From Epiperipatus broadwayi (Eukaryota > Onychophora > Udeonychophora > Euonychophora > Peripatidae): a stretch of 64,000 bases of DNA. The notes below the pieces were generated by a model. It was not told where the DNA came from and made no database searches. It saw only the letters and a program-made list of their open reading frames with translations. The stretch is taken from assembly GCA_028023455.1 (NCBI GenBank), contig JAQFVV010006312.1, forward strand, positions 1,738,001 to 1,802,000, given 5' to 3'. Each line of letters starts with the position of its first letter. Position 1 is the first letter of the stretch. A program made the translations under genes and the position numbers. Below are positions 1-12,287 of this stretch, in pieces.

Positions 1-312
1 ATACTTTTCTCATTTATAGTCCATGCACATACAGTTCTTTAAAATATTTAATTATAATGCTGCATTTTGTTATACTTTGTCATTCTGTACTGTTAACTCT
101 TTACTATTAATACTGCACTATATGCACAGTTCAGTACCCAACTATTCACCCACTACTGTGCTTTGCTGTGCTATAAGCACAGTACTGCTCACAATGCACT
201 TTGTATATGGTATTGCTCATAATTGCCTTATTTTATCTAATTTGCATAATTAATTTCATTGTTGCAGCTTTCCAACTTAGCATATCTATATCATTTTTAA
301 TTTTGCATAATT
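1..312. other. AT-rich flank, nothing recognised
   Basis: No gene, RNA or clear repeat was recognised. The short open frame here is not supported by codon use, motifs or splice signals. Confidence 0.5.
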
Positions 313-439
313 TTAATTAATTGAGATAGTTCTTTACGCAAAAAAGTGAAGCTTGTCTAACTTTTACAAAGTTATATGGCTTAGTTGTAAGAGTTAGACA
401 AGCTTCACTTTTTTGCGTAAAACGCAATCTCAATTAATT
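313..439. repeat. Small foldback (MITE-like) element
   Basis: An inner arm at 334-361 is an exact 28-base reverse complement of 393-420. It is extended outward, after a short unpaired stretch, by TAATTAATTGAGAT on the left and its complement at about 426-439. The loop is about 31 bases. The whole would fold into one long hairpin, which fits a short non-autonomous DNA element. No coding capacity and no certain target duplication (the ends are themselves TTAATTAA-rich). Confidence 0.7.
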
Positions 440-1190
440 ACTAATCAAAGGTGAAGTAAAAACTATTATTTTATTTCAATTTTAATTATTATGCATACTA
501 TTTTTTTCTAGAGTGATTTTTTAATGTTTTTTACTATTGATTAAATTTATACACATACACTCATGCGATTTTATTTATTATTTTTATACATTGATTGCTC
601 ATAGTTTTTAACCCAAGTAAAATTCCTGAAGATTTAATCTTCTATTAATTGTCATTATATATACAGTCAATGGCTAGAGATTTACCTGATGAGAGTCTAA
701 AAATTGTAATCTCCAAAGTACCAATTAAAGTCCAGAGTAAAGTAACTGAATGAAATAGAAACAAGAATTATAATTTCTATTTTAAAATTGTTTAACATTC
801 ATCTAAATAAATCTGTACTTTACAATAACTAATTCACTGCTGAAGGACAATTTTTGAAACACAATTAAACTCATTTTTATAAGACCAAAAAAGTTCTAAA
901 AATGGCACAGCATTGAGACTACTGTCTTTGTTCAATCTGTTATGAAACGAAAGTGTAACTAGAACATTTTTCTTTAATAAAATGATTTTTAGTAAAAAAA
1001 AAAGCTCAATCCAATCTTCCTTTGTATTAATAAATTTTATTTTAATTTAAGCTTAACATTATATTAAATGCAATTATATTTTGGGAAAATTAAAGAAAAT
1101 AAGTATGCATTTCAGTCTAAATGATGATTGAGATATATCATCTTCAACAGTAATCTGTGAAATAGATAGATCCAGACAGTAAACACATCA
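440..1190. other. No gene recognised
   Basis: AT-rich sequence with a short poly-A run near 995. No motif, repeat partner or exon-like stretch was noticed. Confidence 0.5.
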
Positions 1191-1194
1191 ATCC

Positions 1195-1714
1195 ATCTAT
1201 TTTTTCATTCCATTCTTTTTCTTGCCCAGCTCTTCAATTCCACATAACACTTCCAATCTCTTATATCATCCAACAATATCAATTTCTTCCATCCTTTCTC
1301 CTTATTTCCACTCACCATTTCCTCTAAAACATTTTTCATTAAACTATAATTTATTCTTAACACATGTCCAATCCAGTTTTTCTTTCGCTATCTGATTTTC
1401 TCAATCAATCTTCTTTTGTCATTTAGTCTTTTTAAAACTTCATTTGTTATTCTATTCATCCAACTGATTTTTTCCATTCTTCTCAATGTCCACATCTCAA
1501 AAGCTTCCGATTTGGTTTTAATTTTATTACTCATTGTCCATGTTTCACAACCACACATTAGTATGCTCGACACATAGCATTTAATAAATCTTTTTCTTAA
1601 TTCTCTTTTCAAAGGTCCCCAAAATATTTTCTTTTTCTTAATAAATGTCTTCTTTGCTAATGCTATTCTTCCTTTAACTTCATCTTCACTGTTTCCAATC
1701 AGCCAACTACCCAA
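1195..1714 (-). pseudogene. LINE C-terminal region
   Basis: 108 open residues (1714-1388) with ILMCGCETWTMS, FEMWTLRRMEKISW and NEVLKRLNDKRRL, the conserved tail after the RT of this LINE family. Past a stop, the frame continues to about 1195 with blocks resembling the final GRP/LDDI-type region and ending in RKRMEWKNR. The 3' end of the element is near 1195; no clear tail repeat was seen. Confidence 0.75.
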
Positions 1715-1719
1715 ATGTC

Positions 1720-2530
1720 TAAATCTTTTTACCTGTTGAACTATGTTACCATGGATTTCAATTTACAGTCTTTTTGCATTTCTCCCTATCCATAAATACT
1801 TTATATGCCATATATTCTTCCAATTTATTCAATATATTTTGAATACATATTTCATCCTCAGCTATAAGAGCCATATCATTTATAAATCTTATACATTTTA
1901 TTATTCTATCTTCAACATTTGCTACACCAGGTGATGTACTGCATCCTTGCCTAACTCCATATTTTCACCTCATCAGTCTTATTACTCTCAAATTTAATTA
2001 TTATCCTTTATCCAATATATATATGTATATATTCCAAATCTATCTTCTCTTTTTCCAAAATACCCCTTTATTTTTTAAGATGGACATAAGATTATTCCAG
2101 ACTTCTCTATCAAATGCTTTTTCCAAATCCATAAAACATATATCAATTGTTTTATCTTTTTTAATATATCTCTCTGCAATTGTTTTAACAACACCAATAA
2201 CATCTTTGTACTTTTCTTTCTCTGAAAACCAATCAGTGGTTCTTCGTCAATATAATACTCTACTTTCCTTTAAATTCTTTGAGTTAAAATTCTCAATAAA
2301 ACATTAGAAGCATAAGATAACAAACTTATTGTTCTATACTTTTTACATTTGACAACTTTCTTTTTTTTAGCAATTGAATTCATTATCGTTGTTAAAAAAT
2401 CTTCAGGCCAATCTCCAATATTATATATCAAATTGCAAAGTTCAACTATTTCCTTCATAGTAAATTCTTCCATTTCTCTTAAAAATTGTATAGATATTGC
2501 ATCAAATCCAACAGCTTTAGTATTCTTCAT
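1720..2530 (-). pseudogene. LINE reverse transcriptase domain, catalytic motif mutated
   Basis: The upstream part (2530-2270) has KAVGFDAISIQFLREM, WPEDF and YRTISLLS, all standard LINE RT blocks. Motif A reads DLEKAFD at about 2110-2130 and keeps its aspartate. Motif C, normally F/Y-A-D-D, reads FIND at about 1872-1883 (RFINDMALIA). Frameshifts separate these blocks. Loss of one motif C aspartate alone would abolish polymerisation. Confidence 0.8.
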
Positions 2531-2965
2531 TTGTGCAATTGACTTACTTCCTCTGGCAATATGCCCATACCTTTATCAATTATTTCAATATCTTCTTCAT
2601 TTACATAATTAATTAAATTATCTTCTCTACTACATATTCACAAAAGATATTCTTTACATCTTTTTAATATATCATTGCTATCAGTTAATCTTTTTCCATT
2701 TTTATCTACAATCTCACTTGCTATCCATGTCTTTTTCTCCCAAGTAACATTTCATAATCTACCAAATACCACCTCATATCTTCTCACTTGCTGAAGCCTT
2801 TCTACTTCTCTACATTCTTGCTCCAGTCATTTTTCTTTTGCTAAATCTGTTTCTCTTCTTAGCTCATTATTAGTTTTTCTATATTCATTTTGCCCTTTCT
2901 CAGTATTTACATTTCTTCCATCTTCTTCCTTCCATCTTTTTCAACATATCTTCAGTTATTCAAGA

Positions 2966-3388
2966 TCACTTAGCTTTCCTTACCAAAATTATACTTATTT
3001 TATTTTTTGCTGTTTTTAAGAATTTTTTTTTAATACTACACAAACACTTATCAGGACTATTAATATATTCCTCATCTTGAACAATCATTTTTATTTTATT
3101 TCTACATATTAAACCAAATTTTCTTTTTTCCATTTCTTTCAATTTATCCAAGTTCCACCTGACATATCTTTTCCCTCTTTTAATTCTTTTTAAACTCAAC
3201 ATTAATTTAGCCAAAAACAAAATATGATTGGAATATATATCAGCACCAAGAAAAGCATGTGAACTCTTAATAGCATTCTTGTCTCTATCCTGAATCAACA
3301 TATAATCAATTTGATAACATTCTCTACTATCTAAAGCATTCCATATATGCAATCTTTTAATATGGTTTTTTAAAACAAGTGTTTGCAA
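2966..3388 (-). pseudogene. LINE AP-endonuclease C-terminus and linker
   Basis: A 140-residue open stretch with QIDYMLIQ, then GADIYSNHILFLAKL and LKRIKRGKR. In active APE-type LINE endonucleases the second block normally reads SDH; here it is SNH, so a catalytic aspartate is replaced by asparagine. The remainder (RWNLDKLKEMEKRKFGL) is the usual linker towards the reverse transcriptase. Confidence 0.75.
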
Positions 3389-3502
3389 TCACAAACCCAT
3401 TTTCTTTACAAAATTGTACAAGCCAACTACTTTTTCATTTGTTTTTCCAATACCAAAATTTAAGACAATTTTCCCCTTACCTTTCTCACAACAGTATTCC
3501 AT

Positions 3503-3945
3503 TTATCCAATAGCAATATACATACATTTTCCTTCACATTGAATAATTTCCCCTGTCTTCTCATATATTTCATCAATTTCAATATCATCATAACTAATAG
3601 TCAGTGTATAAACTTGTATGACTATCAAATTCCTAGTACTTGCATTTCTCATCATCATCAGCCTATCATCAATATAATTAACCTTTGCCACACCTAATTG
3701 AACCCTCCCCACAGCAATGCCAACTCCATTAACTGATCTATCACCACCCAAATAAAATAATATCTCCACTACTTAATTCCCCACATCTCTCTCACTTCAT
3801 TTTAGTTAATCCTATAACATAAATATTATTTATATACAACTCTCTTTTTAAATTTTCCCAGATCTTCTCAAAGATCTAACATTCCATGTGCCAATTCTCA
3901 ATGTGTCTTCTCTCAATAAGCTAAGTTTATAAGGATTTTTCAGAT
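3503..3945 (-). pseudogene. LINE AP-endonuclease, N-terminal part
   Basis: After the opening LRIGTWNVRSL block the frame is lost briefly and resumes as an 88-residue open stretch (3769-3503). It carries GVGIAVG, then NYIDDRLMMMR and NLIVIQVYTLT, matching the order in LINE APE domains (GGVGFAV, then SDRIL, then the IQVYAPT block). This domain nicks target DNA to prime reverse transcription. Stops separate the pieces, so no active enzyme is encoded. Confidence 0.75.
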
Positions 3946-5050
3946 GTTATGGCCTGAGTAATCACATGTCTACTACTGATAGACAAGACTTCAAAACCAT
4001 TCTTAACTAAGATCTCAGCACCAAATATAATGATTCCTGTAGATATACTTTTAATAAAACAAGGGAATTATAAAGCAAAATAGTTTCCTGTTGACTTCTT
4101 TGCAAAGAAATAGCCTCCATGACAGACTTACTATGCTAGCTAAATCTCATAAAATGAATATCCATCTATGACTTCCTCCTCACCATTGTCATCTATAATG
4201 ATTGTCTGCTGACTTGGAAGAAAGCTGATGCTGATTCAGCACTTAGAAGGGCATTGACTTATTTAATGCAGGGCAACACTCACCATTATACATCCTCTGT
4301 CATAGGAATTGTGGCATTTTATAAAAGTAAACATGCCACTGTTTCCTTCACCACTTTCTGAGATATATAAGTGGAAAATTAAAAGTTTAAATTTGTCATA
4401 CTTCAAATAAGAAATTTTCTATAATGTATTAAAATAAAAATATACATTTAACTTGAAGTACAGTAATTTGCTAAAAGTAATGGAAACAATTTTTTTTAGT
4501 ATAAATTAAAACATAAAAAAGTAATTTTTATTGGAAATAGTTTAATTAATAAAAAATAAATAGTTTAATTAATAAAAAAATATTAAGATAGGAATAGAAA
4601 GCAAAATAATACACATTTTTATAGCTAGACTATATTTAAGTATGCATATAGGTGTAAATTCAACTTTGAATTACATGAATAGATAATTATTAATTTATTT
4701 ACATGACAATATTACAATCTGGGATATAATTAGGTTTTCATTTTGATTAATCATGTATGAACACATTTCATTTAAGTTATTGTTTTCATAAATAGTGATT
4801 AATAAATGAATATATTTACTTTTGTTTATTTGTTTGACTTGGCAGAAATTATATATGCATTTGTCATTTGGTACATGCATGACATTATTCTACCTGGAAT
4901 CAATTTTTATGGATCTTAAATGGTAATAATGAGGAGAGTTTAAAAAAAAAAAAAATGAAGTTTGTTGAAGCAAAAATGATATTTGTTAAAGGAGACAGTT
5001 CATTAGTTATGTTATTTAGAAGATTAACAGCTGAAAGAGCATTTATTTAG
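3946..5050. other. No gene; first part may be LINE leader
   Basis: The part to about 4310 is less AT-rich than its surroundings and lies directly 5' of the LINE endonuclease, so it could be that element's leader (inference only). The rest is AT-rich with an A-run near 4950 and no recognised feature. Confidence 0.3.
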
Positions 5051-6045
5051 TTAAACATTTCTTTGTTAGAGAGTACATTTTTTTAAAGAAAAAAAAATTA
5101 TTCTACCATTAATAAACCATAATTTTTTATAAAGCATTTTAGGCAAAGGAAGTCATTTGTTAAAAGAACTGATTAAAAAACTATTACAAAATGATGACCT
5201 TTTTCATAGACTAGATATATTTCTGGATTCTAAAAAAATATCATATTGGAATAAACTATTTGAAGAAGAAAATGCTTGGGAAAAAAATCAGTACATATGC
5301 TACATGTGCTTTTAACTACAATATTAAAACTAAATAGGTATAGTATTGAAATCATGAAGAAAATGTAATTACAATACATAAATTCATGTTTGAAATGTGA
5401 TATTTAATGAGGGGAGGAAATAAATGCTATAGTACTGTATTTACATTTAGTTTCAGTTAGCATAAAACTAAAATTGCGTAGTTTGATATTGTATAGTTCG
5501 TGGTTCCACAGAAATATCATGCATGATTGAAATTTGTAAAAGCAACCAATTAAAAAAAACTATTGCAAAAATGATGGGCTTTTCATAGGCCAATGCTAGT
5601 ATTAAAATATTTTCTCTTTTTTTAACTCATAACATTTATTTCTAAAATATAGTTTGAACAATGTGCCATATCAAAATTTGGCTAAAATACATAATTAATT
5701 TTTCCAATTATTTCCAAATAAATGAATTCTTACAGCCAACTTGATTTATACATTTTATTAGTTAATTCAGTTGTTTTTATGACAAAGGAACCTCTCTACT
5801 GCCATCTAGTGTAATCTAGAACAATCAGTGATTAGCAGATGCATATAAAATTTATATCTTTAGTATTGAATCTCAAACCCAGACTAGTTTCTGGCTTTTT
5901 TTATTTATAAATAAAGCACAGAGACAAACTTGGATGAAATGTATGTATGCAATCAGCAACTACCTCTATGCCCACAGTATCTATCAAACTTATCACTTAA
6001 AGTTTAAATTAGCTATGCAGTTGTATGGGTAAGAGGTGCATTTTT
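5051..6045 (+). repeat. Long direct repeat, copy A
   Basis: Closely matches 9432-10345 over almost its whole length, starting at GTTAAACATTTCTTTGTTAG and ending near the GGGTAAGA motif. The match includes the landmark ACTGCCATCTAGTGT and a TATAAAATTTATATC block with an AATAAA-like run after it. The two copies flank a decayed LINE. They could be decayed LTRs of an unrecognised element, or two insertions of one repeat. No reading frame. Confidence 0.75.
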
Positions 6046-6239
6046 GTATTTGTTTGATATTTTGTGATGCTATCTTCTAATTTTAGCTTAATGCATTCTA
6101 TTATCTGTCATATCTTCCTAATGAAATAATCAATAAACACATATCTTGAAAATATTTACCTTTTTCATGAAAATTAGGTTCAGATTCATCATAAACAATT
6201 CTTTTAGAAATTTTTGCATTGTTCACTCATTTCACATAT

Positions 6240-8400
6240 CTAATCTAATAAAAGTAAAAGTTTATAATAATAATTTGTACAGTCAAATCCAGCAAGTAGA
6301 AGATATTGATCAATACAATGATCTTGGCATTGTATTTAAAATTTTTATAGAGCATCCTTAAATGAAACTTTTCTAATGCCTTTATATTGCATTGATAAAG
6401 TGATCTAAATCTCACTTCCATATAATAAATTAGATAAAATAATAATTCTATAAACAACTAACTTACTTGCATTAGTTATTTCTCTGTGATGGAATATTTT
6501 GCCTTTTTAACTTGTTAAAAGCAACAGCATAATCATGAAGTCTGTATTGTATCTCAATGTCTAAGTCCAAATTTATAGTTATTAAACTATCAAAGTATAT
6601 AAATTGATTCTTAAGTTAATAACTATCTAGGTTAAAGATTGCTGAAAATTTTTCTTATCCATTGGCTGATAAAGATCTTGAATTTTTTGAACAATATTTA
6701 TTAAACTACGATCGTTAAATGTCTCATTTAAAACATTAATAGCATGGTCTATAAGAGATGGTGTATATAGAATGTACGCTCTAAACTTAAGTGATTCACT
6801 TAAGTTTTTTAAACTCTTACCAGCAGCGAGTGCATTATCGAAGATTGACTTCCGTTTGAATAATTTTTAAAACAATTCTGTAAATTATCATTTGAAGTTG
6901 TAAAAATAAAATAATCAGTCAAGTATTGGTGGTCGAGTGATCAGCATTGCTGCCTTATAAGCAGTTGTCGCGGTTTCGCTTCCTGGAAGATGCTTTGACA
7001 CATGAAAAATAAGATAATCATTAGCATTACTGTAAATACAGAATCCAAAAGTAGAAATTATTTTTACTTTTAATCAATTCAAATTAAAAATTCCATTTTT
7101 GACTTTTGTTTCATTAAGCCACTTATAAACAATTTCAAAGACAACTACCACAAAATTGAAAACAACGTTGGAGTAAATACCTATAGTTCTTTAATAGAAG
7201 TATTTGTTTCAAAGGCTTTAGATGTTCCAGTTATTGTAATAACTTTTCCTCTCATTCCATTATGGAGAAGTTCTATAGCACTAATAAATTTTGGTAAACA
7301 GCCAATTAATTTCATACAATGTCATAAATTCAATATATAAATCACTCTTTTGTTTCGGACACTTTTCTTGCATTTTCCTGCCAACAAAAACTATGTCCAT
7401 ATTGCTTTTTGATTCTCTAAATTTACAGTCTTTAGTAATGTTTATTCATCTATCATTGGAAGCAATCTAGTAATAAATTCTTGAACTTTTGCTGTAGTGT
7501 GATTTACTGCAATCTTATCTATTTACTTTATTTTTAAAAATTGGAACAATAGAAGCATCCTTAAGGTCAAGTTTTATAATTTCATAGATCCATTTATTCA
7601 TAAAAAATTTCAACATTTTTGAAGTAAACATGTGACTACCATCTTTTAAAAACTTTTCCAGATATGTCATCATGACCTGCAGCCTTTTCATTTTTAAGAT
7701 TTAAAAGAGCTGTTTGTCTTCACTAAGCTGGATATTTTGCTTCAGTATAAATGAATAGATAAATTGGTTATACTATTGACAGAATAATCTTAAATTTTCT
7801 ATAGTAGAAATGATCAAAATTTTCTTTTTACATGTTCCAAATATCATGATCATCATACAAAATAGTGCTATTGCTGATTTAATAGGATTGTGATAGTTTC
7901 TCAGGTTTATATGTGCTTTTAGTGCATTATCATGACCAGCAAATATCTGTATTTTTTGTAGTTTATATTCACCAATCATTTATAAGCCTTGTTATTTATT
8001 ATGAAACTTTCACTTTCAGATCTAAAAAACTTTTATTGATATCTCAGATTTAGTATTGAATAGCAATCAGAAATCCACCCATCTAGAAAAAGCCTTTTCT
8101 ATTACTAAAAATATATGACCCCCAAAAAGATTAGTATGGCTCATGTGAAATATTGAAATGGTCTTGTAGTTTTTGAAAAGTTTTTATAATCTTTAGCTGG
8201 CATTTTATTATTTTATTGAATGATTCATATTTTTTAACATAGTCTTCAATGTTTGAATTTAGTTTTAGTAACTAGACAATATAATGAGCAAAAGCATTTG
8301 AGTTTAATAATGCTCAGTTGCCTTTTGTGAATCAACTCAAGAATTTTATTTCTTCCTCAAAGAAGATGGGCATTCCATTTTCCACCAGAATTCAGCCTTT
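6240..8400 (-). mobile_element. Highly decayed second LINE
   Basis: On the minus strand, in order: a stretch near 7970-7880 resembling the pre-RT region (IQIFAGHDNALKAHINLR), a KAAGxDxI-like block near 7690 (EKAAGHDDISG with frame changes), a clear RT block at about 7430-7325 (SNMDIVFVGRKMQEKC then DLYIEFM, matching STxDMIFxxRQLQEKC...DLYxxFID), a gM/LLHNGM-like block near 7270, and a C-terminal block near 6370 (LEKFHLRMLYKN, matching LExFHxRCLRxIL). Many stops; no intact domain. It differs in family from the 1.2-3.9 kb LINE. A SINE is inserted in it. Confidence 0.65.
6918..7004 (+). repeat. tRNA-derived SINE, copy 1, with target-site duplication
   Basis: The body begins GTCAAGTATTGGTGGTCGAG (A-box-like) and holds GGTTTCGCTTCC at 6972-6983 (B-box-like), ending TTTGACACATG. 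The 5' GTCAA and 3' TTGAC can pair as an acceptor-like stem. Direct repeats of 16 bases flank it: AAAAATAAAATAATCA at 6902-6917 and AAAAATAAGATAATCA at 7005-7020, one difference. This marks insertion by LINE machinery into the decayed LINE. Related copies are at 24317 and 58287. Confidence 0.8.
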
Positions 8401-9431
8401 TTTTTTAAAAAAAAAAACTGTTGTTTATATGCATTTCAAAGTGCTAGATGAATTTCTTTTCAGCATTTTCTTGGCTATCGTATCTATTTTATTAATTGCT
8501 AATAACCCGAATCTCTTTTCATCAATCTGTAATATAATGAATGTTAGTAATTCCCTTATTAGGTTCATTTTTATAAGAATTGCATAGATATAAACATACA
8601 AAATTACTCTGAATCTCTCTTTAATTATTTATAATATTAATGTTTATTATGACTAGTTTAAATCATTCTCATCTGATTATAGGATTAATTTCTCTTACTA
8701 TGTGTAATAATATATTTACATTTCTATTATTTAATGTAACAATATTTTTTATTTCTTGTGTTTTGGTGTTACTTCCTTTTTATATATATACATATAATTT
8801 TAGACCAATATTTATTAGATATTATGCAAATTCCTAATCTGCTATGGATTTCTATTATAATCTTTTAGGAATGAGTATTTATAGGAATTAATATTTGTTT
8901 AGAATAATCCTTCTTTTGACTTTTGCCTGTTATAGCTAACAACTTTAGTTTTGAGGAAATGTATTTTATTTCTCTTTATTTTATACACGTATTCATTGTG
9001 ATTTTTGTCTGTGTACTTGTAGCAGTATTCATTTTTCCATTTTCATTTATTTGCATAAAGGACTTTTCTTTTCACAACAATAACATTTTGAATTGCTTTA
9101 AATTTACTTTTCGCCCCACTAGTAAGTTCAAGTCAATAATTAAGTTTTGGATTTACTTTTGCCTATTATTTAATCTTAAATTCGAAAAATGGCTGACTTG
9201 ATGTAATTTTAATTTACAAATTATTTCTAACTGAATTAATTTTTCCTAAATAAAATGACATTAGCTAATAGATGCTAGCAATTTTTTTTGCTAATCTTCA
9301 TATAAATTGACCTCAACATGCTTAATATAGAAAATTATTAAAAATGCCTAGTTGTACTAATTTCTGGAATGCTAGATCTTCTTATATATAAAACCTCCGA
9401 ATGTTTATCCATAATACTGTCACATGACATG
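8401..9431. other. No gene recognised
   Basis: AT-rich; open frames on the plus strand are hydrophobic, low in complexity and lack homology I recognise. Parts may be an unrecognisable 5' continuation of the LINE at 6.2-8.4 kb. Confidence 0.4.
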
Positions 9432-10345
9432 CAAGTTAAACATTTCTTTGTTAGAGAGTGTATTTTGTAAGAAAAAAAAATTTGTTTCACCATTAATAAA
9501 CTGTAATTTTTTATGAAGCATTTTATGCAAGGAAATAATTTGTTAAAGCAACTGATTAAAAAAAGTTATTACAAAAATAATGGCCTTTCCATAAACTAAG
9601 TATATTTTTGGATTCTAAAAAAATATGGTATTGGAATAAAACTTTCTGAAGGAAAAACACTAGGAAAATTTAACTACAGTGCAGAATCAAATAGGTATAT
9701 CATTTAAATCATGAAGAACAGTAAATAAATTCAAGTTTGAAATGTGATATTTAGTGAGGGAAAACAATACATGCTATAGTACATTTTTTACATTTAGTTT
9801 TGTTTAGTGTAAAACTGAAATCATGTAGTTTGATATCATAGAGTTTGTGATTCCACAGTAATACTATGCATGATTGAAATATGTTAACGCAACCAATTAA
9901 AAAAACTAGTGAAATATTTTCTCTTTTTAACTCATAGGATTTATTTCTAAAATATAGTCTGAACAATGTGTTATATCAAAGTTCATCTTAAATACATAAT
10001 TTTTTCCAATTATTACTGAATAAATGAATTCTTACAGTCAATTTGAATTATACATCTTATTAGTCAATTCAATTGTTTTTATGACAAAGGCAACTCTCTA
10101 CTGCCATCTAGTGTGATCTAGAATAATCAGTGATTAGCAGACACATATAAAATTTATATCTTTAGTATTGAATCTCAAATCCATACCAGTTTCTGGCTTT
10201 TTTGTCAATAAGGCATAAGGTCAAATTTGGATGAAATACATGAATGCATTCAACAACAAACTTTATACCCACTGTATTTATGAAGCTTAATACTTAAAAT
10301 TCAAATTAGCAGTGCAGCTGTGTGGGTAAGATGTATCTTTGTGCA
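9432..10345 (+). repeat. Long direct repeat, copy B
   Basis: Second copy of the repeat at 5051-6045, same orientation. It is shorter by some small deletions (for example in the stretch matching 5280-5310). The CATCTAGTGTGATCTAGAA landmark is at about 10105-10123. Divergence between copies looks like 10-15 percent by eye, so the duplication is not recent. Confidence 0.75.
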
Positions 10346-11750
10346 AATTAAATTGCTCACAATTCCATTGAAATAAATGAATTCTTTCAAATTTTATTTA
10401 ACAAAAGATATAGAAACAATAGTTCCTTATAAAATTATAATTCTTTACATTATTTATGTTTTTTATTTATATACTAGCTCTCTTAGCTTTGGTAGGCACA
10501 ACATAACTTCTAAATTTCTTTGATTCATATGGTAAATAACAATAATATGATTCTGAAAACTTCTGATGACTCATCTTTAGAAAACTTCTTATTAACTACT
10601 CGACTAATGGAATTTTCAAATAATTTTTATGTTCATAATTTTTAGCTAAGGGTCTGGAAATTGTTAACATTAAAATTAAATGAAAAACCAGAAAATTTAG
10701 GTGATTCATATTAAGAGTCACAATTTTCTTCAACTTTTTTTACTGTTAAGCTCCAGATATTGTATTTGACATTTTGTCCATTTGTGTCCTCGATTGAGAG
10801 ATCGAAACAAACTCATATAAATCCTTCACAAGAAAAAGATGTACATAGGACACAATGATTCAATACGTAAAAAAATAGTTTAATGCAAGCAATTAATTAT
10901 ATATACAACATGATTAATATGCATATTTGAAATTGAATATACATATATGCAGTATGCTATGCATCTATGAAATGTGATAAACATATAACTATCTATACAT
11001 GTAGTATATGTTGCTATATATCATAAAAGTAGTTATATATATATTGTAGCCTTTTGGTTTATTACCATCTATAAACCAAATATAATAAACTGAAGTAATT
11101 GTGGAAAAAAAATTTTTTTTTATGTAAAAAAAAGGTAAAGGTTTTTATTTAAGAAAGTAATGGCTATATAGCTCAAAAGCAACATATATAGAGACAGTTT
11201 GTGTTTGTATGGAATGTCTATTACTAAAGAGTTGATGAGAATTAAGATTGAATCGATTGTCAGTAGCTTTAGTTGACAGTTTCTTTCTAGAGAATAAGTT
11301 TAAAGTTATAGGAGATTATGGTGAATATTTGTGTTTATGATTATCAGAAATTATAATTGATTTTATGCTTGTAATTATAAGAAGTTATAATGGATATTTT
11401 GTGTTCATATAATCTGAATAATCAGTTTTCTATTTGACGGTCTGCACATGTGTGTGTGTGATACAGATATATGGGTTGGATTTTTTTTTCCTTTCCTTTA
11501 TAAAAATTGACATAATTTTTTTAAATTAGTGTTAGCAAGCTTATGTTTTCAATTATATCTTCTTTAACTAATTACCATAAATTGATCATCAGTGCGTTAA
11601 TTAGAGAGATCTGGTTTCAGATCAGACAAAGTTGTTAATAGTAATACTTTGATGGTCATTGTTCATTCTGAGTGGGGATTTTTCTGATTAGACTTGAGAA
11701 AAAACCACTGGGAGGGGGGAAGATTTAACATGTGCTTTCTTTTTTCCTTC
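10346..11750. other. No gene recognised
   Basis: AT-rich with several short TA and TG runs (10950-11050, 11450). Nothing further could be supported. Confidence 0.45.
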
Positions 11751-11754
11751 ACTC

Positions 11755-11762
11755 TATAAAAG
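11755..11762 (+). promoter_or_regulatory. Possible TATA box
   Basis: TATAAAAG in a locally G-richer context (a GGGAGGGGGGAAG stretch lies about 45 bases upstream). It is about 460 bases before the candidate first exon at 12224. In AT-rich DNA such a match is common, so support is weak. An LTR promoter is an alternative. Confidence 0.25.
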
Positions 11763-12223
11763 GTGACTGGAGAGACTGAAAAAAAAAACTTTTTGCTGAT
11801 TGAGAACTGGGCTAACTAACTAAAAATTATTTATCTAGAGGTATTTTTCTTTCCCAAGTTTTTTAAATTTTCTTTCTCAGAATTCGATAATAAAGTTAAG
11901 TTGTATAGTAGACCAAAATATGAATTTCTAATTCATCCATGAATGGTGCATATCTCTTTTTCCCAAATCAATTATGAAAAAGTCAACTTTTGATAAGATA
12001 TTTTCTGCTGAATATCACAATTTATCCAGTCTGCTTATAAAATTTCCTGCAAGGAGAGAATTGTAAATTTTTTTTATCAAATTAAAAGACCACTTCAGAT
12101 TATGATAATTATTTGGCTGTTTAAAATTCGTTTAAAGAACTGCAGCAATCTTCTGTATAATGTTTTAAAAGTTAATTCATGTTAGTAATCAGAAACTGCT
12201 TGTTGTATAATTGGAACCTTTAA

Positions 12224-12287
12224 ATGGAAAAGAAAAGGAAGGGAAAACAAAGTGAATCCAAGTCCAGAAAAACTCATCAAGTGGAAG
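12224..12287 (+). CDS. Candidate first coding exon (basic, lysine-rich start)
   Basis: An ATG opens a short lysine/serine-rich frame beginning MEKKRKGKQSESKSRKTH and running to an AAG|GTAACC splice-donor-like site at 12287/12288. Base composition is richer than its surroundings. No partner exon was recognised downstream, and the protein family is unknown. It could equally be the leader of a retroelement or a chance frame. Confidence 0.2.

Larger units (their letters stand above)
1195..3945 (-). mobile_element. Decayed APE-type non-LTR retrotransposon (LINE)
   Basis: Read on the minus strand this is one LINE polyprotein in the usual order: AP-endonuclease domain (3945 down to about 3230), linker, reverse transcriptase (about 2530-1720) and the C-terminal conserved region (1714-1195). 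The first recognisable block is LRIGTWNVRSL (about 3905-3865), the typical opening of these endonucleases. The frame is broken by many stops and shifts, so the copy is dead. Clade is uncertain: it resembles the family often annotated in animal genomes as endonuclease-reverse transcriptase or craniofacial development protein 2-like. It differs from the RTE element at 60 kb. Confidence 0.85.
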
